A DNA stretch of 64,000 bases from Cyanobacteria bacterium REEB446 (lineage in GTDB: Bacteria; Cyanobacteriota; Vampirovibrionia; LMEP-6097): positions 71,889 to 135,888 of the forward strand of contig JAGWWP010000001.1 of assembly GCA_018970325.1 (NCBI GenBank). Direction: 5' to 3'. A program made the position numbers and the translations under genes. Under the pieces are notes generated by a model that worked only from the letters and a program-made list of their open reading frames with translations, was not told where the DNA came from and made no database searches. The stretch's first letter is position 1. The number at the start of each line of letters is the position of its first letter. Positions 39,620-48,039 of this stretch are shown here, piece after piece.

Positions 39620-40927
39620 GTGTTTTTAAGATCCGAGGAATTATTTAATACCGCAAAAGCCCTAATGCCAGGTGGAGTAAATTCACCCGTTAGGGCTTTT
39701 AGGTCTGTAGGTGCTGCACACCCCATTTTTTTTAAATCAGCGAAAGGCTCGAAGCTTTACGATGTTGATGGAAATGAATATATAGACTATATCGGTTCTT
39801 GGGGGCCGATGATACATGGTCATGCAGATCCAGATATAGAAGCCGCTGCTATTGAGGCTTTAAAGCATAGTCCTAGCTTTGGAGCACCTACTGAGCTTGA
39901 GAATTTAATGGCGGCAGAAGTTATTAAATTAGTGCCATCTATTGAGATGGTACGCATGGTGAATTCTGGTACTGAAGCAGTACTTTCAGCTATTAGGCTA
40001 GCGAGAGCCTTTACTGCTAAGCTAAATCCTAAGAAAAATAAAGTTATTAAATTTAAAGGCTGTTACCACGGGCATGTAGATGCATTATTAGTGCAAGCTG
40101 GTTCTGGTGTGGCGACATTAGGTTTACCAGACAGTTTAGGGGTGAACAGTAATGTAACTCAAGATACTATAGTGCTTAATTTTAATGATTTCTCTAGTCT
40201 AGAAGAAGCTTTCAGGCGAGAAGGTGAATTAATTTCAGCGATTATCGTTGAGCCTATTATCGGCAATGGTGGCTGTATACTGCCAGAGGCTGGTTTTCTA
40301 GAGGCTTTAAGAGCTGTTTGTGATAAATACGAATCGCTATTAATCTTTGATGAGGTAATGACTGGTTTTAGAGTCGCTTTAGGTGGAGCGCAAGAAAAAT
40401 ATTCTGTAATGCCCGACATTACTACACTTGGTAAGGTTATCGGTGGTGGCTTTCCTGTAGGTGCTTATGGTGCTCGCAAGGAAATAATGGAGCTAGTGGC
40501 TCCAGCTGGGGCTATGTATCAAGCTGGTACTCTATCTGGTAATCCTGTAGCTATGGCAGCAGGGCTTGCCGCTCTTAAAAAATTACAGGAAGTAGGTTTT
40601 TATGATGATTTAACTGCTAAGACGCAGTATTTAATTAAAGGTTTAAAAGCGGCGAGTGGAGATACTTCAGTACAGTTCGTGGAAGCTGCTGGTATGTTTG
40701 GGATGTTCTTCTCTAAGACTGTGGTTAAAAATTTTGATGAGGCAAAAGCCTCTGAGGTAGAGTTTTTTAAAAAATATTATATGGAGATGCTTAAGCGTGG
40801 TATTTATTTAGCACCATCTGCCTTTGAAGCTTTCTTTATGAGCGCTGCTCATAGTTATGAAGATTTGGATAAGACTATAGAAGCACATAAGAGTTCTATT
40901 TTATTTTTGAATCAAGTTTTGGTTTAA
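39620..40927 (+). CDS. hemL: Glutamate-1-semialdehyde 2,1-aminomutase
   Basis: MPGGVNSPVRAFRSVG, YHGHVDALLVQAGSG, FDEVMTGFRVALGGAQ, TLGKVIGGGFPVGAYG. Confidence 0.97.
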   Translation: MFLRSEELFNTAKALMPGGVNSPVRAFRSVGAAHPIFFKSAKGSKLYDVDGNEYIDYIGSWGPMIHGHADPDIEAAAIEALKHSPSFGAPTELENLMAAEVIKLVPSIEMVRMVNSGTEAVLSAIRLARAFTAKLNPKKNKVIKFKGCYHGHVDALLVQAGSGVATLGLPDSLGVNSNVTQDTIVLNFNDFSSLEEAFRREGELISAIIVEPIIGNGGCILPEAGFLEALRAVCDKYESLLIFDEVMTGFRVALGGAQEKYSVMPDITTLGKVIGGGFPVGAYGARKEIMELVAPAGAMYQAGTLSGNPVAMAAGLAALKKLQEVGFYDDLTAKTQYLIKGLKAASGDTSVQFVEAAGMFGMFFSKTVVKNFDEAKASEVEFFKKYYMEMLKRGIYLAPSAFEAFFMSAAHSYEDLDKTIEAHKSSILFLNQVLV

Positions 40928-41125
40928 CGTAAATAGGACCTTCTACTAAATATTTCAAAAATCTCTTTACTTTTAAATTTATTTCAGTTATACTTCTATC
41001 CAATATTTTTTTATAAATTAAGAAAATATTTTACTTGATTTATAAAACACTGACTTGGAGAAGGGTTCCCCTTGCCTTTGAGGTGATAAGAAAATTTAGC
41101 AGAAGTAGAGCTAAATCTAAAATAA

Positions 41126-42994
41126 ATGCAAGAAAAAATCCTTATCCTAGACTTTGGGTCTCAATATACAGAGCTAATCGCTAAGCGAATAAGGAAGCTG
41201 CGAGTTTATAGTGAAGTTAAACCTTTTGATTATTCATTTGAGCTTATTAAGAAAGATTATGAGGCTGGTGTTTTAAAAGGGATTATTCTTTCGGGTGGCC
41301 CTAATAGTATTTATGATTCGGAAGCTCTGCTCTGTGATTTAGCTATTTTAGATTTACCAGTACCTATTTTAGGAATCTGTTATGGGATGCAGCTTTTAGC
41401 AGATCATTTTGGTGCTAAAGTCCTGCGTAGTGATACTAGAGAATATGGCAAGGCAGAATTGTTTATTAATGCAGGCTTTCAAAATGATAAAAATTCATTA
41501 TTTTATGGCATTAAGCTTGGAACTGAAAATGACGACGAAAACGCAGAAATTGGAGTTCCGCAGCCCTATGAAGGCACTGTTGCTGAACGTGCAAGTTCAA
41601 GGCTGAGGAGGACGAATGACCGCAGTGTACTGCGAGTACATGAGGATCATGAGGATGACGAAAACGCAGAAATTGGAGTTCCGCAGCAGTGCGATGAAAG
41701 AGCTATCTCTGTATGGATGAGTCACTGTGACTATGTCTCAGAGCTTGAGTCTGTAAGTGTTTTAAATGATTTTAAGATCTCTGCTAGAACAGCTAATACG
41801 GCGATAGCAGCTTTTGAAGATACTACTAGAAAGCTTTATGGCGTACAGTTTCATCCAGAGGTGACTCATAGTGAGTTCGGGACAGAGATTCTTGGTAATT
41901 TTATTTTAAATATCTGTAACTGCTCTCAGAATTGGGATATGCAGTCTTTTATAAATGATCAAATAGAAAGTATTAGAAATACAGTAGGGGAGCAGAAAGT
42001 CTTACTAGCTCTTTCTGGTGGTGTAGATAGTTCTACGCTAGCTTTTCTCTTAAAAGAAGCTATCGGTGATCAATTAATCTGTATGTTTATAGATCATGGT
42101 TTTATGCGTAAAAATGAGCCAGAGGAGCTAATGCAGAGCTTTCAGCGGGATTTTGGTATTCAGATACTGTATATAAATGCTAAAGAAAAATTTATGAATG
42201 CTTTAGCTGGCGTTTCTGATCCTGAGCAGAAAAGGAAAATTATTGGTAGAGAGTTTATTTATATTTTTCAGGAAGAAGTTGCGAAATTGAAAGCCCCAGC
42301 TTTTGCTCTTTCAGCTGCATCTATTAGTAGTGATAGCGAAAATGCAGAGCTTGTTATGCATAAGCAGTGCAGTGAAATGGAAATAAAATTTTTAGCACAG
42401 GGTACTCTCTATTCTGACTTAATAGAATCTTCAGGGGTTCGCATAGATAGTAAAACTGGTAAAAGAGTGGCTGCAAGTATTAAGTCACATCACAATGTAG
42501 GTGGTTTGCCTGATGACTTGAAATTCACTCTCATAGAGCCTTTAAGGACTCTTTTTAAAGATGAGGTTAGAGAGTTAGCTAAAGCTTTAGCCGTCCCCGA
42601 ATATATTGTTCGTAGACATCCTTTTCCTGGACCCGGTTTAGCTATAAGAGTTTTGGGTGAACTTACTGAAGATAAGCTTAAAATGGTCGCTGATTCAGAT
42701 TTTATAGTGCGTGAAGAATTGATAAAAGCCAATGCCTATGATTCTGTTTGGCAGATATTTACAGCCGTTTTACCAGTTAAGTCAGTCGGTGTTATGGGGG
42801 ATAAAAGAACTTACGCACATCCGATAGTTTTAAGAGCCGTTACTAGTGAAGATGCTATGACCGCAGACTGGGCAAGAATGTCTTATGAACTTTTAGCGAA
42901 GATCAGTAATCGCATTATTAATGAAGTAGATGGCGTAAATAGAGTGGTCTATGACATAACTAGTAAGCCACCAGCGACTATAGAGTGGGAGTAA
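41126..42994 (+). CDS. guaA: GMP synthase (glutamine-hydrolysing), carrying in-frame repeat insertions
   Basis: GICYGMQLLADHFGA, FHPEVTHSEFG, ALSGGVDSSTLAFLL, KSHHNVGGLP, PFPGPGLAIRVLGE, SKPPATIEWE. Confidence 0.97.
   Translation: MQEKILILDFGSQYTELIAKRIRKLRVYSEVKPFDYSFELIKKDYEAGVLKGIILSGGPNSIYDSEALLCDLAILDLPVPILGICYGMQLLADHFGAKVLRSDTREYGKAELFINAGFQNDKNSLFYGIKLGTENDDENAEIGVPQPYEGTVAERASSRLRRTNDRSVLRVHEDHEDDENAEIGVPQQCDERAISVWMSHCDYVSELESVSVLNDFKISARTANTAIAAFEDTTRKLYGVQFHPEVTHSEFGTEILGNFILNICNCSQNWDMQSFINDQIESIRNTVGEQKVLLALSGGVDSSTLAFLLKEAIGDQLICMFIDHGFMRKNEPEELMQSFQRDFGIQILYINAKEKFMNALAGVSDPEQKRKIIGREFIYIFQEEVAKLKAPAFALSAASISSDSENAELVMHKQCSEMEIKFLAQGTLYSDLIESSGVRIDSKTGKRVAASIKSHHNVGGLPDDLKFTLIEPLRTLFKDEVRELAKALAVPEYIVRRHPFPGPGLAIRVLGELTEDKLKMVADSDFIVREELIKANAYDSVWQIFTAVLPVKSVGVMGDKRTYAHPIVLRAVTSEDAMTADWARMSYELLAKISNRIINEVDGVNRVVYDITSKPPATIEWE
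41531..41563 (+). repeat. Extra 3'-end fragment of the repeat element directly upstream of copy D in guaA
   Basis: gacgaaaacgcagaaattggagttccgcagc (41534-41564) identical to 41657-41687; spacing 123 nt (41 codons). Confidence 0.8.
41574..41692 (+). repeat. Full palindromic repeat element inserted in frame in guaA (copy D), ~119 bp
   Basis: GCACTGTTGCTG...CCGCAGCAGTGC terminal inverted repeats (10/12); internal sequence matches copy B (e.g. ttcaaggctgaggagga, gaatgaccgcagtgtac, catgaggatcatgagga). Confidence 0.85.
42331..42380 (+). repeat. Degenerate partial copy of the repeat in guaA (copy E)
   Basis: gatagcgaaaatgcagagcttgttatgcataagcagtgcagtgaaatgg compared with gatgacgaaaacgcagaaattggagttccgcagcagtgcgatgaaag. 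Confidence 0.5.
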
Positions 42995-43064
42995 TCAAAA
43001 GCAGTTAGTTAGATAGATTAATTAGGAAATTAAAGAAATAGGGAAAATAACTAAAGGAATAGAT

Positions 43065-44282
43065 ATGAGCGAGATATATACAGAGACTGGGTTTGAATAT
43101 GATTATGTCAGTATAGGCAGAGCCAAGAAGGCAAGAAGGACATATGGTTTCGATGAGATTTCTTTAGTACCTAATGGAAATACTTTAGAGATAGAGCTTT
43201 GCGATACTAGCTGGCAGATAGGTGGGCTAAATTTAAGTACGCCTATTATCGCAAGTGCTATGGATAGTGTAGTCAGCCCCGATAATGCAGGAGTGATTTC
43301 TGAAAATCATGCTCTTGCAGTTTTGAATCTACAAGGAATATACACTCGTTATGAAAACTATAATGAGATTTTAGATCAGATAGCAGCTTCTTCTAGAGAA
43401 GAATATGTGTCTTTAATGCGAAAGATATATCAAGAGCCGATTAAAGATGAGCTGATTTATGCAGCTGTTAAAAAAATAAAAGCTTCTGGTGCTGTTGCGG
43501 CCGTAGCTCTAGCACCATTTAATGCTAATAGATATGCCCCTATTTTAGAGGAAGCTGGTGTAGATATAATATTTGTGCAGGTAACAGTGGTAGGTTTAGA
43601 ACATCACTCCCTAGAATCTAAAGCTAACGCGAATCCAGAAACTATTCTTGATATTAAGAAGTTTTGTAGTGAAAGATCTGTACCGGTTATATTAGGAAAC
43701 TGCACTGATTATAATGTGGCTTTAAAGCTTATGGATACAGGGATTTCAGGTTTACTTATAGGCATAGGACCTGGTGCAGCCTGTACGTCGAGGGGGGTGC
43801 TTGGTATTGGTGTGCCCATGGCTACTTCTATAGCTGACTGCAAAGCGGCTCAGATAGAGTATTTTAAACAGACTGGTAAGTATATCCCAGTTATCGCTGA
43901 TGGTGGCATGGCTGTTGGTGGTGATATCTGTAAGGCGATAGCCTGTGGTGCTGATGGTGTTATGATCGGTTCACCTTTTGCTAGAACTAAAGAAGCACCG
44001 GGTAGAGGTTTTCATTGGGGTATGGCGACACCTAGTCCAGTACTGCCACGTGGTACTAGAATCCAAGTAGGCACAGAATGCACTACTAAAGAGCTTTTAC
44101 ACGGTCCAGCTATATATGATGATGGTAGTCAAAATTTAGTAGGCGCTTTAAAAACTTCTATGGCGACGCTTGGAGCCCATACTATAAAAGAGATGCAGGA
44201 AGTCGAAGTTATAGTAGCTCCTGGGATACTTACAGAAGGTAAGGTTTATCAGCGTGCTCAGAAGATAGGGATGGCTAGATAA
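43065..44282 (+). CDS. GuaB3-family IMP dehydrogenase/GMP reductase-related protein
   Basis: [67 protein letters not shown]. Confidence 0.88.
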   Translation: MSEIYTETGFEYDYVSIGRAKKARRTYGFDEISLVPNGNTLEIELCDTSWQIGGLNLSTPIIASAMDSVVSPDNAGVISENHALAVLNLQGIYTRYENYNEILDQIAASSREEYVSLMRKIYQEPIKDELIYAAVKKIKASGAVAAVALAPFNANRYAPILEEAGVDIIFVQVTVVGLEHHSLESKANANPETILDIKKFCSERSVPVILGNCTDYNVALKLMDTGISGLLIGIGPGAACTSRGVLGIGVPMATSIADCKAAQIEYFKQTGKYIPVIADGGMAVGGDICKAIACGADGVMIGSPFARTKEAPGRGFHWGMATPSPVLPRGTRIQVGTECTTKELLHGPAIYDDGSQNLVGALKTSMATLGAHTIKEMQEVEVIVAPGILTEGKVYQRAQKIGMAR

Positions 44283-44349
44283 AGTATATACTATTATTCA
44301 CGCTGTCTTTACTTATTCAGTTTGTCATTATTGGGTACAATGGTGATAA

Positions 44350-45132
44350 ATGGTAGAGTTTAATTTTTCTAAAGAATATGAACGTTTAGAATTTACCCAA
44401 AATCCTTTAGTGGACGTGATTTTGAGAATCGATTTTGCTCCTATACTTGATGTTGATACAAAAGAAGTTTTAGCTAGATATCAAAGAGAAATAAAGCAAT
44501 GGTTTCCTCACTATGAGAAAAATATAGAGTATGTTCATAGAATCGATTCTCTTGTATTTGGTAATAAGCAGGCAGAGGAGTCCCTGGTACATAACTTTAT
44601 TTCAAAGGATAAATCTCAGACTATTTCAGTCTCACAGAAGGTTTTCGTTCTGAATTTCAAACGATATAAGAGTTTCAAGCAATTTGAAGATGTTTTTAAA
44701 AATAATTGGAAAAACTTTAAAAATACTTTTTCCACACCTTCATTGATTACAAGATTAGGACTTAGGTATGTAAATTTAATTGAAAAAGAAAAATTCATGA
44801 CAAAAGAGGAAAGCTGGATTGATCTTATTGATTCTGACTTAGTGCCAGAACTAAAAAATTATATGCAGGTTAATGATCAGTGTTACATTAAATCACTGAA
44901 CAAGGATCTTGATTTAAGCTTACAAGGTGATAATGTGCATCTGAAACTCGCTATTTTAAAAGCTATTGAGACGAACGAGGATGCTTTTTTAATTGATATA
45001 GATTCTTTTAGAGAGAATAAAGATGGAATAGATGAGGAAGAAATAAATGAATGTATCAAATGCTTTAATAAAAGAACAAGAAATATTTTCAGACCCTTTA
45101 TTACAGACAACCTTCTGCAGAAGCTTTCATAA
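44350..45132 (+). CDS. TIGR04255-family protein
   Basis: QNPLVDVILRIDFAPIL, SVSQKVFVLNFKRYKSFKQFEDVF, RLGLRYVNLI. Confidence 0.7.
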   Translation: MVEFNFSKEYERLEFTQNPLVDVILRIDFAPILDVDTKEVLARYQREIKQWFPHYEKNIEYVHRIDSLVFGNKQAEESLVHNFISKDKSQTISVSQKVFVLNFKRYKSFKQFEDVFKNNWKNFKNTFSTPSLITRLGLRYVNLIEKEKFMTKEESWIDLIDSDLVPELKNYMQVNDQCYIKSLNKDLDLSLQGDNVHLKLAILKAIETNEDAFLIDIDSFRENKDGIDEEEINECIKCFNKRTRNIFRPFITDNLLQKLS

Positions 45133-45517
45133 AGATTCTGATGGAAATACTTCGATAAGTCCTTGGGTAGTGCCAACAGGAAAGTATTATACTAATTACT
45201 ATCTGATGCTTAAACCCATCACTGTTTCATCAGAACAGGGTGGGACCTACTATAGTGAGATGAACCGAACTCTTAATCTTACCGAGTCTCAAAAGATTCC
45301 GCCCCGATTAGAGTACCCAAATAATAGTAATCAAGTTACCAGCCAAGCGTTTATTACATTCCTAGGTAGGTATGAATTTATAATTAAATTTGTTCTAATA
45401 TTTTTAATAACTTATTTTTTAGGTTTTTTAATGACACGATCTTTTTGGTTACCACTTATCACTGCTGCTTTATTTTCATTGTCATCTGTCATTGGTTCAT
45501 ACATTAGAAAAAAATGA
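45047..45517 (+). CDS. Hypothetical protein with C-terminal TM segments, overlaps the TIGR04255 gene
   Basis: Intact ORF in a different frame; FIIKFVLIFLITYFLGFL hydrophobic segment. Confidence 0.5.
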   Translation: MNVSNALIKEQEIFSDPLLQTTFCRSFHKDSDGNTSISPWVVPTGKYYTNYYLMLKPITVSSEQGGTYYSEMNRTLNLTESQKIPPRLEYPNNSNQVTSQAFITFLGRYEFIIKFVLIFLITYFLGFLMTRSFWLPLITAALFSLSSVIGSYIRKK

Positions 45518-45792
45518 ATTTAGATATTCTCAGACTAGAGCTTATCATTACTGGAATCTTTATCGTGATCTATTATTTATTTACTTTTAATAGGGATAAA
45601 ACTATTACTTTTGCTTTTGTTACTTTTGCTTTGCTGTGCCAGTTAGCGCTTCTTCTTTATATTTTGCAAAGATTTTCTCTGCCTATTTGGCTAATTAATC
45701 TTGATACAATCTGTCCCTGTTTGGATTACTGTTCACAAACAGACTTATTATCTACTTTATTGCCGCCTATTCTTTATTACGCTGATAACTAA
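45514..45792 (+). CDS. Small hydrophobic protein
   Basis: 92 aa, ATGA overlap with the previous ORF. Confidence 0.4.
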   Translation: MNLDILRLELIITGIFIVIYYLFTFNRDKTITFAFVTFALLCQLALLLYILQRFSLPIWLINLDTICPCLDYCSQTDLLSTLLPPILYYADN

Positions 45793-46997
45793 ACTCGATT
45801 AAACGGAATCACTCTCAACCCTGTCCTATTCTGCTCTTCAGCTCCACCATAAACTAAGATTTTTTTATTACATTCTTTGGGGAAGAGTTTAGAAACATAA
45901 TCTAAAGATTCCCAGAGATTACTTCTTATGGTTTCTGCATATTTAATCTCTACCGCTGTGAAATGAGCTGCTTCACGCATTATGAGATCCACTTCTTGAG
46001 TTTTATCGCGATAAAAATTTAGATTATTGTTTTTCCCTTGATTAAATCTAGATTTTAAAAATTCCATAACTATCATATTTTCAAAAAGATTTCCTTTTAG
46101 GGGGTGTGTATCAATCTGTGATTGATTTTCTATATCCAATAGATAAGTGGCTAAGCCGACGTCATAAAAATATAATTTGGGTGATTTAATAAGGCGTTTA
46201 TTAATATTAGCGAAATAAGGCTCTAGGCGAAAAAGTATGTAACTGGTTTCTAGAACAGAAAGCCATCTCTCTACGGTACTAGCATCAATGCCGATATCAT
46301 TACCAAGACTCTCTTTATTTAAAACCTGTCCTACTCTGCTTGCACAGGCACGTAGAAATTTTCTAAATAGGCTGATGTTTTGAATTTGCTGTAACTGGTT
46401 TAAGTCTCTTTCGAGGTAAGTCCTTACGTAGTCAGCATAAAAATGACTAGGATTAATTTTATCTTTGTAGATAGCAGGGTAAAAACCGTAGTAGATAAAG
46501 AAATTTTTATCATTGATTTCTGTTTTAAAGTCTTTTATTTCATTAGTACGTTTTGAATTATATATTTCTTGAATACTGCATGGTAGAAGGTTTATGACGC
46601 TAGTTCTACCTGCTAGAGATTGACTAATACTTTTCATTAAAGCGAATTGCTGTGAGCCTGTCAGAATAAATTGAGCTTTTTTGTCTCTATATTTATCGAC
46701 TATGACTTGAATGTAGGACATTAATTCTGGTACATGCTGTATTTCATCTATGATTCCACCATCTTTCATTTGACCGAGAAATCCTTTTGGATCATTTAAG
46801 GCGAATTCACGTAACTCGATGTCTTCTAAATTAAAGTAGGGTTTATTTTTAAAATAATTTTTAGCAAGAAAAGTTTTTCCCGTCTGTCTTGGTCCAGTTA
46901 GGGTGATTACAGGATATTGATAGGAAATTCTTTCTAAATGTCCTTCTATTTCTCTTTTAATCATGTTAATTTTATACCACAGTTTTAGACAAATCAT
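45789..46997 (-). CDS. AAA_14/DUF4143 ATPase, likely start ATG at 46964
   Basis: LTGPRQTGKTFLAKNYF, GGIIDEIQHVPELMSYIQVIVDKY; paralog of 15474-16664. Confidence 0.9.
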   Translation of the reverse strand: MICLKLWYKINMIKREIEGHLERISYQYPVITLTGPRQTGKTFLAKNYFKNKPYFNLEDIELREFALNDPKGFLGQMKDGGIIDEIQHVPELMSYIQVIVDKYRDKKAQFILTGSQQFALMKSISQSLAGRTSVINLLPCSIQEIYNSKRTNEIKDFKTEINDKNFFIYYGFYPAIYKDKINPSHFYADYVRTYLERDLNQLQQIQNISLFRKFLRACASRVGQVLNKESLGNDIGIDASTVERWLSVLETSYILFRLEPYFANINKRLIKSPKLYFYDVGLATYLLDIENQSQIDTHPLKGNLFENMIVMEFLKSRFNQGKNNNLNFYRDKTQEVDLIMREAAHFTAVEIKYAETIRSNLWESLDYVSKLFPKECNKKILVYGGAEEQNRTGLRVIPFNRV

Positions 46998-47018
46998 GGA
47001 TCATATCCATGATTTGTC
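46988..47018. promoter_or_regulatory. Perfect 13-5-13 palindrome upstream of the DUF4143 ATPase start
   Basis: GACAAATCATGGA-TCATA-TCCATGATTTGTC. Confidence 0.6.
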
Positions 47019-47058
47019 CAGAAGCCTTGGTAAATATTTTTTGCTATACTCTGTATCT

Positions 47059-47529
47059 ATGTCACAAAAAACTTTTTTAGCAGTTAAACCAGAATCTTTT
47101 AAACGTCACGATACAGTGGGCATCGTTAAAATGCTTGAAGAAAAATTAGATGCTAAGTGTTTAGCGATGAAGGCTTACACTCCTTCTAAAGAATTAGCAG
47201 AAGCTCATTACGCTGTGCATAAAGAAAGACCTTTTTTTGGTGAGCTTATTTCATCTTTCACTTCTGGCCCTATTCTTGGTATGGTTTGGGAAGGTGAAAA
47301 TATTATAGAGAAAGCTCGTGAGTTAATGGGAGCGACTAATCCAGAGCAAGCAGCTGAAGGTACTATCCGTAAGGCTTTTGCGAAGAGTATCGGTGATAAC
47401 GCTATTCACGGTAGTGATGCTCCTGAAACAGCAGAAAATGAAATTAAGCTTCATTTTCCAGAGGCGAAGTTCTCTGTAATTGCGAGTCCTAGTATTGAAG
47501 CTGAGAATTTAATTAAAGCTACTGTTTAG
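47059..47529 (+). CDS. ndk: Nucleoside diphosphate kinase (track ORF start at 46963 is too early)
   Basis: TFLAVKPESFKRHDTVGIV, MVWEGENIIEKARELMGATNP, NAIHGSDAPETAENEI. Confidence 0.93.
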   Translation: MSQKTFLAVKPESFKRHDTVGIVKMLEEKLDAKCLAMKAYTPSKELAEAHYAVHKERPFFGELISSFTSGPILGMVWEGENIIEKARELMGATNPEQAAEGTIRKAFAKSIGDNAIHGSDAPETAENEIKLHFPEAKFSVIASPSIEAENLIKATV

Positions 47530-47597
47530 TTTTAATTAATAGTTAATTTAAATTCTCCCTTGCAGAATTATCCTCAGTAATGTAAAATAAGTTCCCT

Positions 47598-47990
47598 ATG
47601 CTTAAAATTAGGCTTCAAAGATTCGGTAAGAAAAAATTCCCAATATACAGAATATCTGTCATGCACAGTACTGTTAAGAGAGACGGTAAGCCCGTTGATA
47701 GAATAGGCTTTTATAACCCACATACTAAAGAGTTAGTAGTTAATAAAGAGAAATTTGAACACTGGATTAAAGTAGGTGCTCAGATGTCCGAAACCCTGTC
47801 TAAGCTTATGACTAAAGATATTACTCATAACTTAGCTGAAGGGCCATTTAAGTTTATCGCTGAAACTAAAGCAGCTAAATTAGAGAAGAAAGCTAAGCTT
47901 AAAGAGAAGAATACTAAAATAGGTAAGGCTGAGAAAAAGCGTAAAGAGAAAGAAGCAGAAGCTGCTGCTGCCGCTACTAAAGCTGAATAA
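47598..47990 (+). CDS. rpsP: 30S ribosomal protein S16
   Basis: MLKIRLQRFGKKKFPIYRISVMHSTVKRDGKPVDRIGFYNP. Confidence 0.97.
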   Translation: MLKIRLQRFGKKKFPIYRISVMHSTVKRDGKPVDRIGFYNPHTKELVVNKEKFEHWIKVGAQMSETLSKLMTKDITHNLAEGPFKFIAETKAAKLEKKAKLKEKNTKIGKAEKKRKEKEAEAAAAATKAE

Positions 47991-48039
47991 TTCGATTCAC
48001 CCCATTGAATGCACGCCATAAGCCTTATATAATCTACTT

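Noticed and set aside
41049-41125. Possible riboswitch or leader upstream of guaA (gagaagggttccccttgcc)
   Set aside because: Only a short hairpin is visible; no match to a purine, glutamine or other riboswitch consensus that I can support.
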